This document shows positions 1 through 9,577 of a stretch of DNA of 53,004 bases, in pieces. A program made the position numbers and the translations under genes. The DNA comes from an uncultured Paracoccaceae bacterium (lineage in GTDB: Bacteria; Pseudomonadota; Alphaproteobacteria; Rhodobacterales; Rhodobacteraceae). The notes below the pieces were generated by a model. That model was not told the origin of the DNA and ran no database searches. It worked only from the letters and a program-made list of their open reading frames with translations. Location of the stretch: contig CANMTR010000015.1 in NCBI GenBank assembly GCA_947500825.1, positions 1-53,004 of the forward strand, given 5' to 3'. Position 1 is the stretch's first letter. Each line of letters starts with the position of its first letter.

Positions 1-53
1 GACGGACTGATCAGCTCGGCCACGCCGACATCCGTCGGGCCTGCCATGAGCTA

Positions 54-398
54 CACCATGCAGTGGGACACGATCCCCCTCGGCCCCGATAACATCGGTT
101 TGACATGGTCGATCACGGCCTCGGCCAGCGCATCATTTAGCGTTCGCCGGCTGACCCGAGGGATGGCCCGATCACGTCCTCCGCCCGACGCTCCGTGGAC
201 ACAATGGCCAGGTACTGCGATCTGAGATCCCGAATATGCGATGAGCCCCGCGCCCTTGGCCGGCTTCCGGTCATGTATCGCCTGCCCCGGGGCTGCGAGG
301 ACGAAGCCCGCGGGCGCACTGCCGCTCGCCCCCCAGCCCGTGAGGAGGCCGAGCCGAACGCGGTTATCTATGTCGATGACGAACGCGGCGTAGCCGCT
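54..398 (-). pseudogene. IS3-family transposase (OrfB) remnant
   Basis: On the minus strand the integrase core of an IS3-family transposase can be followed through several frames. The pieces are GYAAFVIDI, then FVLAAPGQAIHDRKPAKGAG, then, one frame over, RSQYLAIVSTERRAE and VIGPSLGSAGE, then back in the first frame NDALAEAVIDHVKP. They line up in order with the typical DDE stretch (YVAFVIDVF, HSDRGSQY, SYDNALAE). The HSD of the second catalytic aspartate region is scrambled, and at least two frameshifts separate the blocks. The start of OrfB, OrfA and the C-terminus are not recognisable, and the stretch 399-541 holds no gene I can support. Reading as a dead fragment is from family knowledge plus direct reading. 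Confidence 0.7.
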
Positions 399-541
399 AG
401 GCGTGATCGCTCTTGTCCTCGCGCCCATCCGGACCGCCTGTTCACTCATCTCCGCCTGATACGGCACGTGTCTTCCCTGGCGTTCCATGACCCCCTTCCT
501 TTTAGATCCGGGGGGCTCCGGCAAACGAGGGGCCGTTCAGA

Positions 542-2848
542 TCACTGGCCGACATGGAGCGCATGACGATCTGACCCCCTCCACTTTCCCAGGGCAGGGT
601 CACGTGCACTTGGCTCGGGTTTCGCGGACCACGCGTCCGCGATGGCACGGACCAGCGCGGCCTGGCCAACCGGTTTCGCGAGAAACCCGTCCATACCCGC
701 GTCCAGGCACCGTGACCGGTCTTCATCGAAGGCGTTCGCGGACAATCCGATGATCGTGCAGTGTTTCCCGTCCGTTTCGAGAGCCCGGATCTCGCGCGTC
801 GCATCGAGGCCGTTCATGCGCGGCATGGAGATGTCCATGATGATCGCGTCGGGGCGGCACTCCTCGAACACGCAGACCGCCTCGAGCCCGTCCTTGGCCT
901 GGTAGATCCGGGCACTCGCGCGGTGCAGGTACCGCTTGACCAGGAAACGGTTCGTTCCGTTGTCGTCGACGACCAGGACGCTGCGACCGGACAGATCGGG
1001 AAGTACCTCGGCTTGGGGCGCTGGCAGAACGGTATCCGTCTCTGTCGCTCCCGAGAACGGGAGATGCAGCGTGAAGCTCGAGCCTTCTCCGGGAACCGAC
1101 CGAACGTCGATGTCGCCGCCCATCCGCCGGGCCAGCATTCGGCTGATCGACAAGCCCAGCCCGGTGCCCCCGAAGCGCCGCGTCGTCTCGGCATCCCCCT
1201 GGGTGAAGGGCTCGAATATGGAGGCTAGGCGGTCGGCTGAAATACCGACACCCGTATCCCTGACGACGACACGACACCGATCGTCCTCCCAGGAGAGGTG
1301 GAGGGAAACCGACCCCGCATCGGTGAACTTCACGGCATTGCCGACGATATTGGTCAGCACCTGGCGGAACCGGCCGACATCCCCCGACACCTGCCCCGGA
1401 AACGGTGCGTCGACCTCGACGGTAAGCGCGACGTCCTTCGCCAAGGCAAGCGGTCTCAGAAGGTTTGCAACGGACCGGACCGCCGCGACGGGATCGAACG
1501 CGGCGGTGTCCAGGACAACCTTGCCCTCCTCGAGATGCGTGAGATCGAGAAGCATGTTGACCAACAAAAGCAGGCCCTCGCTGGAATCCGACATGAGGTC
1601 GACATAGTCGCGTTGCCCATCGTCTATGTCCGTGTTCCGCAGAAGCTCTATGGTCCCCATGATACCGTGCAGAGGGGTCCTCAACTCGTGGCTGACCGTC
1701 GCCAGGAACAGGGTCTTGGCGCGGACGCCTTCCTCAGCCGCGAGTTTCGCCCTTTCGAGTTCCGCCTCTCTCGATTTCGTCGTTTCCTCTATTCTCAGGC
1801 GCTCGCGCTGATCCCGGAAGGCGAATACCGTCTGGGCTTTCGCCCCGACCTTCACCTTGCTGCGCAGGACGCGAACGGGGACCGAGGGCCCTGCCGCGTG
1901 GGCGAGCACCGCATCATACTCTTCCCGTTCGGTCATTTCGAACGGATCGGCGCCCTCGAGAAAGTCGGTGATCCGCCGGTCGACGACATCGCTCGCCGCC
2001 ATTCCCGACAGCTTCTCGAAACTGTCGTTGACGATCGAGACGACATCGCTGTCACAGACGACGAGCCCCTCGAGGGCCAGGTTCGACAATTCGCGCAACC
2101 GTGCCCGATCCCGCCTCACCTGGGCCCTTGCTTGCAGGCTGAGCCTCAATCCGAAGACAGCCAGGACGATGAGGCCAATGCAGACACCCGCGACGGGCGG
2201 TGCGATTGCGTTCGGCGCGACGGAAAGGAGCGGCAAGTCGATGAACGGATCGTAGGACAGCGTCATGGCCGTCATGCCGCCGATATGCACCACGGCGATC
2301 GCTCCGAAGAGCAGCGCCGGAGCCAGTCGCCGTAGGGGCCTGCTCCGTTCGACCGCGACGACCATCGCGGCTCCGAACATCAACAGGCTCAGGAAGACCG
2401 ACCCTCCTACCAGGGGGAGGTCCCAGGAAATGTTCCCCATGACCCGGTAGCTGAACTGACCGACATAGTGCAGGACGGCGACGGAAAGGCCGAGAAGGAC
2501 CCCCGACGAAAAACGGCGCCACCGATCCCGGGACCCGATCATGCGGCCCATGCTGAAGCCGATCCCGACAATCACGGCCAGAAGCGACAAGGCGGTCAAG
2601 GGAAGGTCGAACGCGGCCGGAACCTTGGGCTGGTAGGCCAGGAGGGCCACCATATGCGTCGCCCATGCCGTGCATCCGGCCGTGACGATACTTGCAAGCG
2701 CCCATCTGCGTCGCAGTCCGCTCTCGGATCGGCCGGCATGCTCTGCAAGTGCAAACGACGCGTATATCCCGACCAAGCAGACCAGGCCCGACGCAACGAG
2801 CAAGCGCCGATCATGGCCCTGGCTCAAGCACGCGACGACTGCTTCCAT
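542..2848 (-). CDS. MHYT-domain hybrid sensor histidine kinase
   Basis: A 768-residue membrane hybrid histidine kinase. Residues about 8-235 hold seven hydrophobic segments with the MHYT repeat signature: ATHMVALLAY, VLHYVGQFSYRV and VVHIGGMTA keep the histidines of this putative gas or metal-binding sensor, although the flanking residues depart from the usual MHYT. A PAS-like segment (about 250-350) and a short coiled linker follow. The dimerisation/phosphoacceptor site is H387 in TVSHELRTPLHG, and the ATPase domain has NIVGNAVKF, DTGVGIS and GGTGLGLS. A C-terminal receiver domain has phosphoacceptor D672 in IIMDISMPRMNG and K725. The ATG at 2848 is preferred because GAGG lies five bases upstream; an in-frame GTG at 2869 would add seven residues. 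No response regulator gene is adjacent, so it probably passes phosphate to a distant partner. The signal sensed is unknown. Confidence 0.9.
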   Translation of the reverse strand: MEAVVACLSQGHDRRLLVASGLVCLVGIYASFALAEHAGRSESGLRRRWALASIVTAGCTAWATHMVALLAYQPKVPAAFDLPLTALSLLAVIVGIGFSMGRMIGSRDRWRRFSSGVLLGLSVAVLHYVGQFSYRVMGNISWDLPLVGGSVFLSLLMFGAAMVVAVERSRPLRRLAPALLFGAIAVVHIGGMTAMTLSYDPFIDLPLLSVAPNAIAPPVAGVCIGLIVLAVFGLRLSLQARAQVRRDRARLRELSNLALEGLVVCDSDVVSIVNDSFEKLSGMAASDVVDRRITDFLEGADPFEMTEREEYDAVLAHAAGPSVPVRVLRSKVKVGAKAQTVFAFRDQRERLRIEETTKSREAELERAKLAAEEGVRAKTLFLATVSHELRTPLHGIMGTIELLRNTDIDDGQRDYVDLMSDSSEGLLLLVNMLLDLTHLEEGKVVLDTAAFDPVAAVRSVANLLRPLALAKDVALTVEVDAPFPGQVSGDVGRFRQVLTNIVGNAVKFTDAGSVSLHLSWEDDRCRVVVRDTGVGISADRLASIFEPFTQGDAETTRRFGGTGLGLSISRMLARRMGGDIDVRSVPGEGSSFTLHLPFSGATETDTVLPAPQAEVLPDLSGRSVLVVDDNGTNRFLVKRYLHRASARIYQAKDGLEAVCVFEECRPDAIIMDISMPRMNGLDATREIRALETDGKHCTIIGLSANAFDEDRSRCLDAGMDGFLAKPVGQAALVRAIADAWSAKPEPSARDPALGKWRGSDRHALHVGQ

Positions 2849-3229
2849 ACACACCTCGCCGCATCCCACCGAGATGGGCGCGACCTCTTCCTTTGGGTTT
2901 TTTCAGCCGACGTCTTCTCAGACGGCCCTGACCGCGGTCGGTACCGGCGGGAAGTTAAGAAATTCTGTCAAACGCTCTCTACGCAGCGTGACTGCATTCA
3001 GCCCCGAATTGTCCCCGGTCTCGATGCCGACCCTGAGATATTCCTCACCCCCGGACAGGATCTGGCGGGATCGAAGTCCCGCGCCGGGCCTCTTGGCCGG
3101 GTACTATTTCTGACCTGCCGCGCAGGACGGCCGCGCGTACTGTGTGTTCCGGTAGGAAGCAGCGGCAGGCGGTCCCGGCGCACGCGGATCGGACCCGAAA
3201 ACCGCGCGAGAAGGGCGACCCCTCGAGGC
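2849..3229. other. Intergenic stretch, no gene seen
   Basis: About 380 bases between the histidine kinase start and the inferred left end of the IS5 relic. Open frames here have random-looking composition and no recognisable domain. It should contain the promoter of the kinase. A 15-base string beginning ATCTGGCGGGATCG at 3060-3074 recurs exactly at 4874-4888, immediately outside the right end of the IS5 relic. Confidence 0.5.
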
Positions 3230-4198
3230 GGCGTCGTTTCGCAACTCTTGCGATGGATGGATTCGCCTTGAACATCTCCGCGGTCGGTGGTGGCGCATGA
3301 GCAAGCCGTCACCCGCCCGCTACCGCACGACGAACTGGTCCCGCTAAAACGCCGCGCTCAAGAAGCGCGGCTCACTGCCCGTCCGGCTCGACAGGGACAC
3401 GACTTGGCTCGCACCGGATGAATGCAGGCCTGGTCGGCCACCCGCCTTCTCTGACGCGGCGATCTAGGTCTGCCTGTCGATCAAGATGCTTTTCCGAGCT
3501 CCCGGTGCGACAGACCGCCAGGATGGTGGGCAGCCCTTTGCAGCAGGCCGAGCTCGACTGGCCAGTACCGGACGCTTCGACGCTCTGTCGCCTACAGAAG
3601 ACACGGATGATCCAAATCCTCGATCGTCGGTCCAATGGCCCGCTGACCCTGCTCGTCGATAGCACCGGCATCCAGTTCCTCGGCGACGGTGAGTGGCAGG
3701 CCCGCAGGCACGAGGGGCGAGGGCGCCGTCAGGGGCGCAAGGTCCACCTGGCCATGGACCCGGCGACCTCCGACATCCGCGCCGTGGAGTTCACCCCGAG
3801 CCGCAACGGCGACAGCCCCGTCCCCCCGATCTGCTCGATCAGATCCTCGAAAATGAGCCGAGCCCCACGGTGACGGCCGATGGCGCCTACGATACCCGCC
3901 GCTGCTACACGGCCATCCCCAGCCGGCGGGCCGCTCCGATCATGCCGATCCGCAAGAACGGCCGGCCGTGGAAAGAGGATGGCCCGGCGGGCCGGGTTCG
4001 AAACGAGACCCTGCGCGCCAAGACGGTAGGGCGTTCATAAAACGCTGGACCGGCTACCTCACGCGAAGCCGGATCGAAGCCACAATGCGGTGGAAAAGGG
4101 AGAGGGCTGTCTCAAGTGCTCTGGCCGTTGGAAAACTGGATCGTTCGAGACCGAAGTTCTTGGCTACGCTTTCCTGGCTGGAAGAGGAGCGAAAACCC

Positions 4199-4434
4199 AT
4201 GAAGGCATCGAGGGCCCCGGAGGCGTTCGTGCCCCGAGCAGGGTAAGGAGGGCCCGCCGGCCGGCGGGATCAGCCGTAAGGCCGGGATCAGCCAGGCCAC
4301 CTACTCCAACTCGAAGAAGCGGTATGGCGGGCTGCTGCCGGACGAACTGCGTCGACTGAAGGCGCTGGAAGAGGAGACCGCGCGGTTGAAGAAGATCGTC
4401 GCCGATCTGACGCTCGACCGGGAAATGGCGAGCC
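4199..4434 (+). pseudogene. IS3-family OrfA remnant
   Basis: MKASRAPEAF at 4199 matches the usual MKASRF start of this OrfA type and is preceded by GAGGAGC. The frame shifts near 4245 and continues as SRKAGISQATYSNSKKRYGG, LLPDELRRLKALEEE and RLKKIVADLTLDREM, the helix-turn-helix and leucine-zipper region of OrfA. Frame loss inside the helix-turn-helix means it is not functional. Confidence 0.75.
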
Positions 4435-4482
4435 TTTGCCCGCCATCCACACCATCGATGGCGCTCCGACGAGGACGTCATG

Positions 4483-4617
4483 AATTTTGCCGATGCCCGC
4501 GAAAGGTTGGACGCTTGGCGTCGACACTGGGAGAAGGCCAGACCGCACGGCGCGGCCGGATACAACGTCCCGATCGACCTGCAAAATGCCGTCGGGGCAA
4601 CCAGCCCGTCGCCGTGA
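4483..4617 (+). pseudogene. IS3-family OrfB 3' end remnant
   Basis: Forty-four codons and a TGA reading NFADARERLDAWRRHW, then KARPHGAAGYNVPIDL. This is the conserved C-terminal end of IS3-family OrfB (R-P-H-x-x-x-G). It lies only about 50 bases after the OrfA remnant, so nearly all of OrfB, including the DDE catalytic core, has been deleted. Confidence 0.7.
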
Positions 4618-4952
4618 TCACGGCCGGAAATTCCAGCCGGCGGCGATCCAGGGTTGGGAGCGGGGCACAAATGGGAGTTGCGCGATAACGCCATGAGGAT
4701 AAGCCGGGGAGCACGTCACACGAGACCCCGACCGTCAGACCGCCGAAATCCAGACCCGCATCGCCATCATAAACCGGTTCTCGGCCTTCGGCACCGCAGA
4801 GATCGAAGCTTTCGCCTGACCCAAACGGAAAAAGGGCAAACCCACCCTTTGACCCGCTTTGTGCACCATTGCCATCTGGCGGGATCGATGGACCGGATTC
4901 GGATCGTGGAGCCCGTGGTACCGCTAGTTTCGACGCAATCGGCGGCCGGGTG

Positions 4953-5717
4953 TCACGCGGCCGGGTGTTCGGGCTTCTTGCCGGCGATGATCATCGCCAG
5001 CAGGTCGTCGGTGCTCACGTCGTCCACGTCGACGATCCCGACCAGTTCGCCGTTCTTCATCACTGCGGCCCGGTCGCAGAGGCTTTTTACCTGATGGACG
5101 TCGTGGTCGATGAGGAAGATGCCGAGCCCGTCCTTCTTCAACTCCTGGATCAGCTCGGCGACCATCTGCGTCTCCTGCGGCCCGAGCGCGGCGGTGGGCT
5201 CGTCCATGATCAGGATCTTCGCTTGGAAATAGACGGCGCGGGCGATGGCGACGGACTGGCGCTGGCCGCCGGACAGCGCTTTCACCGGGGCGGAGAACTT
5301 GCGGAAATTCGGGTTGAGGCGGCCCATGATCCGGCGCGTCTCGGCCTCCATCGCGGCGTCGTCGACGAAGCCCAGGGTGGTGGTCAATTCGCGGCCGAGA
5401 AAGAGGTTCGAGGCCGCGTCGAGATTGTCGGCGAGCGCGAGGGTCTGGTAGATGGTCTCGATGTTGTGGTCGCGCGCGTCGCGGGGATTGGCGATCTCGA
5501 CCTTCTCGCCGTTGACCAGGATGTCGCCCGAATCCTGTCTGTAGGCGCCCGACAGGCACTTGATGAGCGTCGACTTGCCAGCGCCGTTGTGACCCAGAAG
5601 GCCCACGACCTCGCCCGGATAGAGGTCGACGCTGACATGGTCGACGGCCCTGATCCCGCCGAAGGAGATCGAGATGTCGCGCATCTCGACCAGGGGGGGT
5701 CCGCTGCGATCGGCCAT
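4953..5717 (-). CDS. xylG: Xylose-type sugar ABC transporter ATP-binding protein
   Basis: A 254-residue cytoplasmic ATPase that would power sugar import with the XylH-like permease next to it. Walker A is GHNGAGKS (42-49), the signature LSGGQRQS begins at 148, Walker B is ILIMDEP (168-174) and the switch histidine is H205. It has one nucleotide-binding domain, unlike the double-domain XylG/RbsA of enterics; single-domain versions occur in alphaproteobacterial xylose and fructose (FrcA-type) importers. The ATG overlaps the permease stop (ATGA at 5716-5719), so the two are translationally coupled. Xylose is inferred from the XylF-like binding protein; another pentose is possible. It is the last gene of the operon. 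Confidence 0.9.
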   Translation of the reverse strand: MADRSGPPLVEMRDISISFGGIRAVDHVSVDLYPGEVVGLLGHNGAGKSTLIKCLSGAYRQDSGDILVNGEKVEIANPRDARDHNIETIYQTLALADNLDAASNLFLGRELTTTLGFVDDAAMEAETRRIMGRLNPNFRKFSAPVKALSGGQRQSVAIARAVYFQAKILIMDEPTAALGPQETQMVAELIQELKKDGLGIFLIDHDVHQVKSLCDRAAVMKNGELVGIVDVDDVSTDDLLAMIIAGKKPEHPAA

Positions 5718-7009
5718 CAGGTCGCTCCCGTCTTCTTGCGGTAGAGAATGTCCACGAGGACGGCGAGGACGAGGACGGCGCCGACGACGATGTTCTGGAA
5801 CGGCGCGTCGACGCCGACCATGGCCATGCCCGATTGCAGCGACTGCATGATGAGCGCGCCCAGGATCGCCCCGTAGATCGTGCCCACCCCGCCCGCGAGC
5901 GCCGTGCCGCCGATGACGGCCGCGGCGATGACGCGCAGTTCGTCGAGGGTGCCGATGTCGTTGGAGTGGAATGACAGGCGCGCCGAGGCCACGAGTCCGG
6001 CAAGGCCGCAGAGAACCCCCATGATGGCGAAGACCTTCACCGTCAGGAGCCGCGTGTTGATGCCCGACAGTTCCGCGGCGTCCGGATTGCCGCCCGTGGC
6101 GAAGATGTAGCGGCCGAGCCGCGTCTTGCGCGCGACGACCGTCATCGTCACCGCCACCAGGACCAGGAGCAGGACCGAGTAGGGGACGCCGTAGCCTTGG
6201 CTGTAGCCTTCGGGCATGGTCCGTCCCGCCGCCTCGAACTGGCGCTCCAGTACGCGGGCAGGGACCTCGTAGGCGTTCAGGGTCGCGACGAACCCCAGGA
6301 TCAGGACCGCCGAGACGACCATGAGGACGGCCTCCGCCCAGACGGGCTTGACCGGGAACTCGTGCCGGATGCGCGCACGGCGCGCGGACCAGACGGCGAC
6401 GCAGGCCGCGATCACGCCGAGCGCGCCCACGACCCAGCTTCCCGTGGTCCCCAACGTGCCTCCGATCCCGCCGAGAAGCTGGAACGTCTCGTCGAGCGGG
6501 CCGATCGTCTGGCCGTTCGTCAGGTACCACGCGACGTTGCGCCAGACGAGAAGGCCGCCCAGCGTGACGATGAAGGCGGGAATGGAGAGATAGCCGACGA
6601 GCCACCCCTGGAACCCGCCGATCAGCGCGCCCGTCGCGACGCCCACCAGGATCGCCACCGGGGCGATCAGGGGGTTGCCGAAGTCGAGACCCATGGCGGG
6701 CAGCAGGCTGGTCTGCGTCATTGCCATCATCGCCGAGCAGGTCGCGAGCAGCGATCCCACGCTCAGGTCGATGTGGCGGGTCACGATCACGAAGACCATG
6801 CCGGTCGCCATGATGGCCACGGAGACGGTCTGGATCGTGAGGTTGAAGATGTTGCGCGGGGTCAGGAAACGGCCGTCCGTCATGACGTTGAAGACGATGC
6901 AGACGATGACGAATGCGCCCACCATGCCCAGCAGCCGGGTGTCGATCTCGAGCGTCTTGAGGATGTTTCTGCCCCGCGACGGGGCGGATCGGGAACTGGC
7001 GTCGGTCAT
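5717..7009 (-). CDS. xylH: Xylose-type sugar ABC transporter permease
   Basis: A 430-residue inner-membrane permease of the BPD-transporter type 2 (RbsC/XylH) family with about ten hydrophobic segments. Family features include the early [20 protein letters not shown]-like stretch, [11 protein letters not shown] and the late [18 protein letters not shown]. The length fits XylH (about 390-430) better than RbsC (about 320); the extra length is the middle loop around 200-300. It starts at an ATG preceded by AGGTAGG, is separated from xylF by 72 bases containing a strong stem-loop, and overlaps xylG. It would form the channel of the XylFGH importer. Confidence 0.92.
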   Translation of the reverse strand: MTDASSRSAPSRGRNILKTLEIDTRLLGMVGAFVIVCIVFNVMTDGRFLTPRNIFNLTIQTVSVAIMATGMVFVIVTRHIDLSVGSLLATCSAMMAMTQTSLLPAMGLDFGNPLIAPVAILVGVATGALIGGFQGWLVGYLSIPAFIVTLGGLLVWRNVAWYLTNGQTIGPLDETFQLLGGIGGTLGTTGSWVVGALGVIAACVAVWSARRARIRHEFPVKPVWAEAVLMVVSAVLILGFVATLNAYEVPARVLERQFEAAGRTMPEGYSQGYGVPYSVLLLVLVAVTMTVVARKTRLGRYIFATGGNPDAAELSGINTRLLTVKVFAIMGVLCGLAGLVASARLSFHSNDIGTLDELRVIAAAVIGGTALAGGVGTIYGAILGALIMQSLQSGMAMVGVDAPFQNIVVGAVLVLAVLVDILYRKKTGAT

Positions 7010-7037
7010 GAGCCTACCTGTTCAACGGGCGGAGGAT

Positions 7038-7064
7038 GCCCCGGCGCGGGAACGGCGCCGGGGC
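7038..7064 (-). promoter_or_regulatory. Stem-loop between xylF and xylH
   Basis: GCCCCGGCGC at 7038-7047 pairs perfectly with GCGCCGGGGC at 7055-7064 across a 7-base loop. There is no T-run, so it is more likely an mRNA-stabilising or attenuating hairpin. Such hairpins are common after a binding-protein gene, which must be expressed more than its permease. Confidence 0.6.
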
Positions 7065-7081
7065 GATCCGGGATCGGCGGA

Positions 7082-8116
7082 TCAGTTGCAGGGGGCGGGG
7101 CCGTTCGAGACGCCCTGGCAAAGCGCCTCCTGGGTGATCCAGCCGGCATCGACGACCACGTCGAGGTTGTCCTGCGTCACCGGGACGGGCTCGAGGAACT
7201 CGGCCCACAGGGTCGTGCCGGCCGGCGAGGTCCATTCCTCGGCCGCCTCGAGGTCCGACAGGTCCGATCCGCCGGCCAGCTCCAGGGCGATCTCGCCCGC
7301 CCTCTGGCCCAGGTCGCGGCTGTCCTTCCAGACCGAGACGGTCTGGGTTCCCTGGGCGATCCGGTTCAGCGCGGCGTGGTCGGCGTCCTGCCCCGAGACG
7401 GGGATGCCGTCCATGCCCTGGGCGGTCAGCGCGGCGATGGCGCCGCCGGCCGTTCCGTCGTTCGCCGCGACCACGGCATCGACCTCGTTGCCGTTCGAGG
7501 TCAGGATCTGCTCCATGTTCCGCTGGGCGTTGGCGGGAAGCCACTGGTCGGTATAGGCCTCGCCGACGATGGTGATGTCGCCCGCGTCGATCGCGTCCTG
7601 CAGGACCTCCTGCTGGCCCGCGCGAAGAAAGTCCGCGTTGGGATCGGTGGGCGAGCCCTTGATCATGACGTAGTTGCCCGTGGGCTGCTCCTCGAAGACG
7701 GCGCGCGCCTGCATGCGCCCGACCTCGACGTTGTCGAACGTCAGGTAGAACGCGCGGTCGTCCTCTATCAGGCGGTCATAGGCGATGACCGGGATGCCGT
7801 TGTCGGCGGCGCGCTGGACCGCGGGGATGATGGCCTGCGTGTCCTGCGCGAGGATGATGAGGACCTCGGCCCCCTGGCTTATCAAGGCCTCGATGTCGGA
7901 AAGCTGCTTTGACGACGACGATTGCGCGTCGGCCGAGACGTAGGTCGCGCCCGCCTCCTCCAGCGCGTTGCGGATGGCGGCCTCGTCCGTCTTCCAGCGC
8001 TCCTCCTGGAAGTTCGACCAGCTCACGCCGACGGTCGGGCCGTCCTGGGCGATCGCGGAAAGGGGGGTGAAGGCGGTGGCGGCGAGCGCCGCGGCGAAAA
8101 GCGGGCGTAAATGCAT
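7082..8116 (-). CDS. xylF: Xylose-type ABC transporter substrate-binding protein
   Basis: A 344-residue periplasmic sugar-binding protein. It has a signal peptide with a hydrophobic core and a likely cut after LSAIA at about residue 23. The mature part is the periplasmic binding protein type 1 (ribose/xylose) fold. XylF-like blocks are [17 protein letters not shown] at the N-terminus, [34 protein letters not shown] and [16 protein letters not shown]. The start has GGAGG seven bases upstream. It is the first gene of xylFHG and faces the ROK regulator gene across about 200 bases. Xylose specificity is inferred from similarity to XylF, not proven. Confidence 0.92.
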   Translation of the reverse strand: MHLRPLFAAALAATAFTPLSAIAQDGPTVGVSWSNFQEERWKTDEAAIRNALEEAGATYVSADAQSSSSKQLSDIEALISQGAEVLIILAQDTQAIIPAVQRAADNGIPVIAYDRLIEDDRAFYLTFDNVEVGRMQARAVFEEQPTGNYVMIKGSPTDPNADFLRAGQQEVLQDAIDAGDITIVGEAYTDQWLPANAQRNMEQILTSNGNEVDAVVAANDGTAGGAIAALTAQGMDGIPVSGQDADHAALNRIAQGTQTVSVWKDSRDLGQRAGEIALELAGGSDLSDLEAAEEWTSPAGTTLWAEFLEPVPVTQDNLDVVVDAGWITQEALCQGVSNGPAPCN

Positions 8117-8203
8117 GGACGATCCTCCCTGGAAAGGCCCGGCCTCCTCCCGACCGGGTGAGGCGCATCATGCGCGGATTTGTTCGGCAGTCAAACTTAA
8201 CAT

Positions 8204-8220
8204 TTGCCCGCGAGGGGCAA
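8204..8220. promoter_or_regulatory. Candidate operator in the xylF/ROK divergent region
   Basis: Perfect inverted repeat TTGCCC-N5-GGGCAA midway between the two divergent starts. A second perfect repeat, CCTGCC-N2-GGCAGG, lies at 8233-8246. Both are placed where a ROK repressor could control xylFHG and its own gene. Binding is inference. Confidence 0.45.
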
Positions 8221-8314
8221 TTCTTCCATTATCCTGCCCAGGCAGGCAATTTCGAGGTGTCTGCGGCGGGCACAATGAGGGAGATGGCCGGACAATGTTT
8301 TCTGGGCGAAGGAA

Positions 8315-9577
8315 GTGAGCGACTTGCGCCCGGTCGGGTCCGGGACCAATTGCGGGCCGCTCATCACGCGGGACCAGGCCGCGGGGACGCCTCTGCGCCT
8401 GCGGATATTCAACTACATCCGCGCTTCCGGGCCAGTCGCCCGGGCGCGCGTCGCCCGCGTCCTCGGCATCTCGCCCGGCACCGTCTCGACCATCACCGCG
8501 GACCTGATCGAGGCGGGCCTCCTCCACGAGGTTCCCGATCATCGCAAGCGGGTCACCTCCCCCCGCGGCCGGCCGCCCGTGGGCCTCGCCGCCCGGCCGG
8601 AGGCGTTCCTCACGGCGGGGATCAAGCTCTCCACCCGCGACCGCACCGGGGTCCTGGTGGATTCCGCCGGCAATCGCCTCGCCGCCGCGCAGAGCGACGG
8701 GCCGTTCAAGACGATGCCCCTGGCCGAGCAGGTCGATGCGATCGGCGCGATGGTCGACGACCTGCTGTCCCGCGCGGGGCGGACGCGCGCCGAGCTGGCC
8801 GCGGTCGGTCTGGGCATGCCCGGCTTCGTCCAGAATGCCACCGGATCGGTGCACTGGTCTCCCGTGCTGGGCGACAAGGAGGTCGATCTGGGGCCCTTCG
8901 CCACCCGCAGGCTGGGCGTGCCGGTGGTCGTGGACAACGACGCCAACCTCGTCGCCCTGGCCGAACTGTGGTTCGGTCTGGGGCGCGAGAGGGCGGATTT
9001 CGCCGTCGTGACCATCGAGCAGGGGGTGGGGTTCGGCATGGTCCTCGACCACGAGCTGTTCCGCGGCTCGACGGGGTTCGGCGTCGAGCTCGGCCATACC
9101 AAGGTGATGATCGACGGGGCCCTGTGCCGCTGCGGCCAGCGCGGATGCCTGGAGGCCTATCTCGCCGATTACGCGATCGCCCGCGACGCCGCGCTGGCTC
9201 TCGACCTGCCCGAGGCCGGCCATCCGCCGATCCCCGACATGATCGCCATGCTGCGCGTGCGCGCGGACGCGGGCGACCCCAGGGCCGCCGACATCTTCCG
9301 GCGCGCGCAGCGGTTCCTCGCCGTCGGTCTGTCCACCGTGGTCAACCTCTTCGACCCCACGCTGCTGATCCTGTCGGGGGGCCGGATGCGCTACGACTGG
9401 CTCGACCCCGGCCAGCTTCTCGCGGAAATGCGCGACTTCACCATCGACGCGGGCGCTCTTCCCGCCCTCGAGATCCACGAATGGGGCGATCTGCTATGGG
9501 CGCACGGGTCGGCCGCCCTCGCCTTGTCCCACGTCACCGAGATGCGCCTTGGCCTCGGCCGCGAGGCTGTTGCTTGA
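8315..9577 (+). CDS. ROK-family transcriptional regulator (XylR-like)
   Basis: A 420-residue repressor of the ROK (NagC/XylR) family. The N-terminal winged helix-turn-helix spans about residues 27-75 (VARVLGISPGTVSTITADLI). The ROK sugar-sensing domain shows VVDNDANLVALAE, GVGFGMVLD, the FGVELGHTKV stretch and the zinc motif CRCGQRGCLEAY near residue 270. It starts at GTG 8315 behind GAAGGAA. Divergence from xylFHG makes it the likely xylose-responsive repressor of that operon. Its last 28 bases, including the stop codon, are repeated immediately downstream. Confidence 0.9.
   Translation: MSDLRPVGSGTNCGPLITRDQAAGTPLRLRIFNYIRASGPVARARVARVLGISPGTVSTITADLIEAGLLHEVPDHRKRVTSPRGRPPVGLAARPEAFLTAGIKLSTRDRTGVLVDSAGNRLAAAQSDGPFKTMPLAEQVDAIGAMVDDLLSRAGRTRAELAAVGLGMPGFVQNATGSVHWSPVLGDKEVDLGPFATRRLGVPVVVDNDANLVALAELWFGLGRERADFAVVTIEQGVGFGMVLDHELFRGSTGFGVELGHTKVMIDGALCRCGQRGCLEAYLADYAIARDAALALDLPEAGHPPIPDMIAMLRVRADAGDPRAADIFRRAQRFLAVGLSTVVNLFDPTLLILSGGRMRYDWLDPGQLLAEMRDFTIDAGALPALEIHEWGDLLWAHGSAALALSHVTEMRLGLGREAVA

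Larger units (their letters stand above)
4100..4705 (+). mobile_element. Truncated IS3-family element nested in the IS5 relic
   Basis: Foreign DNA between the two halves of the IS5 transposase. It carries the start and middle of an IS3 OrfA and the last 45 codons of an OrfB on the same strand. The body of OrfB is missing, so the inner element is itself internally deleted. Its exact ends were not found; the limits given are where IS5 homology stops and restarts. Confidence 0.65.
3297..4818 (+). pseudogene. IS5-family transposase, split and frameshifted
   Basis: The N-terminus MSKPSPARYRTTNWS is clear, but codon 17 is TAA where the family has Tyr, and a second stop follows DAAI. The frame then moves at about 3490: LDWPVPDASTLCR, LLVDSTGIQFLGDGEWQARR and KVHLAMDPATSDIRAVEF lie in the next frame. 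It moves again near 3830 (TVTADGAYDTRRCYTAI, IPIRKNGRPWKED-like) and near 4030 (RAFIKRWTGYLTRSRIEATM). The coding sequence is then broken by about 610 bases of foreign DNA and resumes at 4706 with GEHVTRDPDRQTAEIQ, ending EIEAFA at a TGA at 4816-4818. This gives two nonsense codons, at least three frameshifts and an insertion. Confidence 0.85.
3230..4873 (+). mobile_element. Degenerate IS5-family insertion sequence, interrupted by IS3-family relic
   Basis: The outer element is recognised from its transposase relic and from imperfect terminal repeats. The left end begins GGCGTCGTTTCGCAAC at 3230; the right end TTTGTGCACCATTGCC finishes at 4873 and reads GGCAATGGTGCACAAA on the other strand. 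The leader after the left repeat (GATGGATGGATTCGCC) is typical of a Rhodobacterales IS5 group. Subtracting the roughly 600-base inner insertion leaves about 1.05 kb, the expected size for such an element. No target-site duplication was identified. The element cannot encode an active transposase. Confidence 0.75.
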
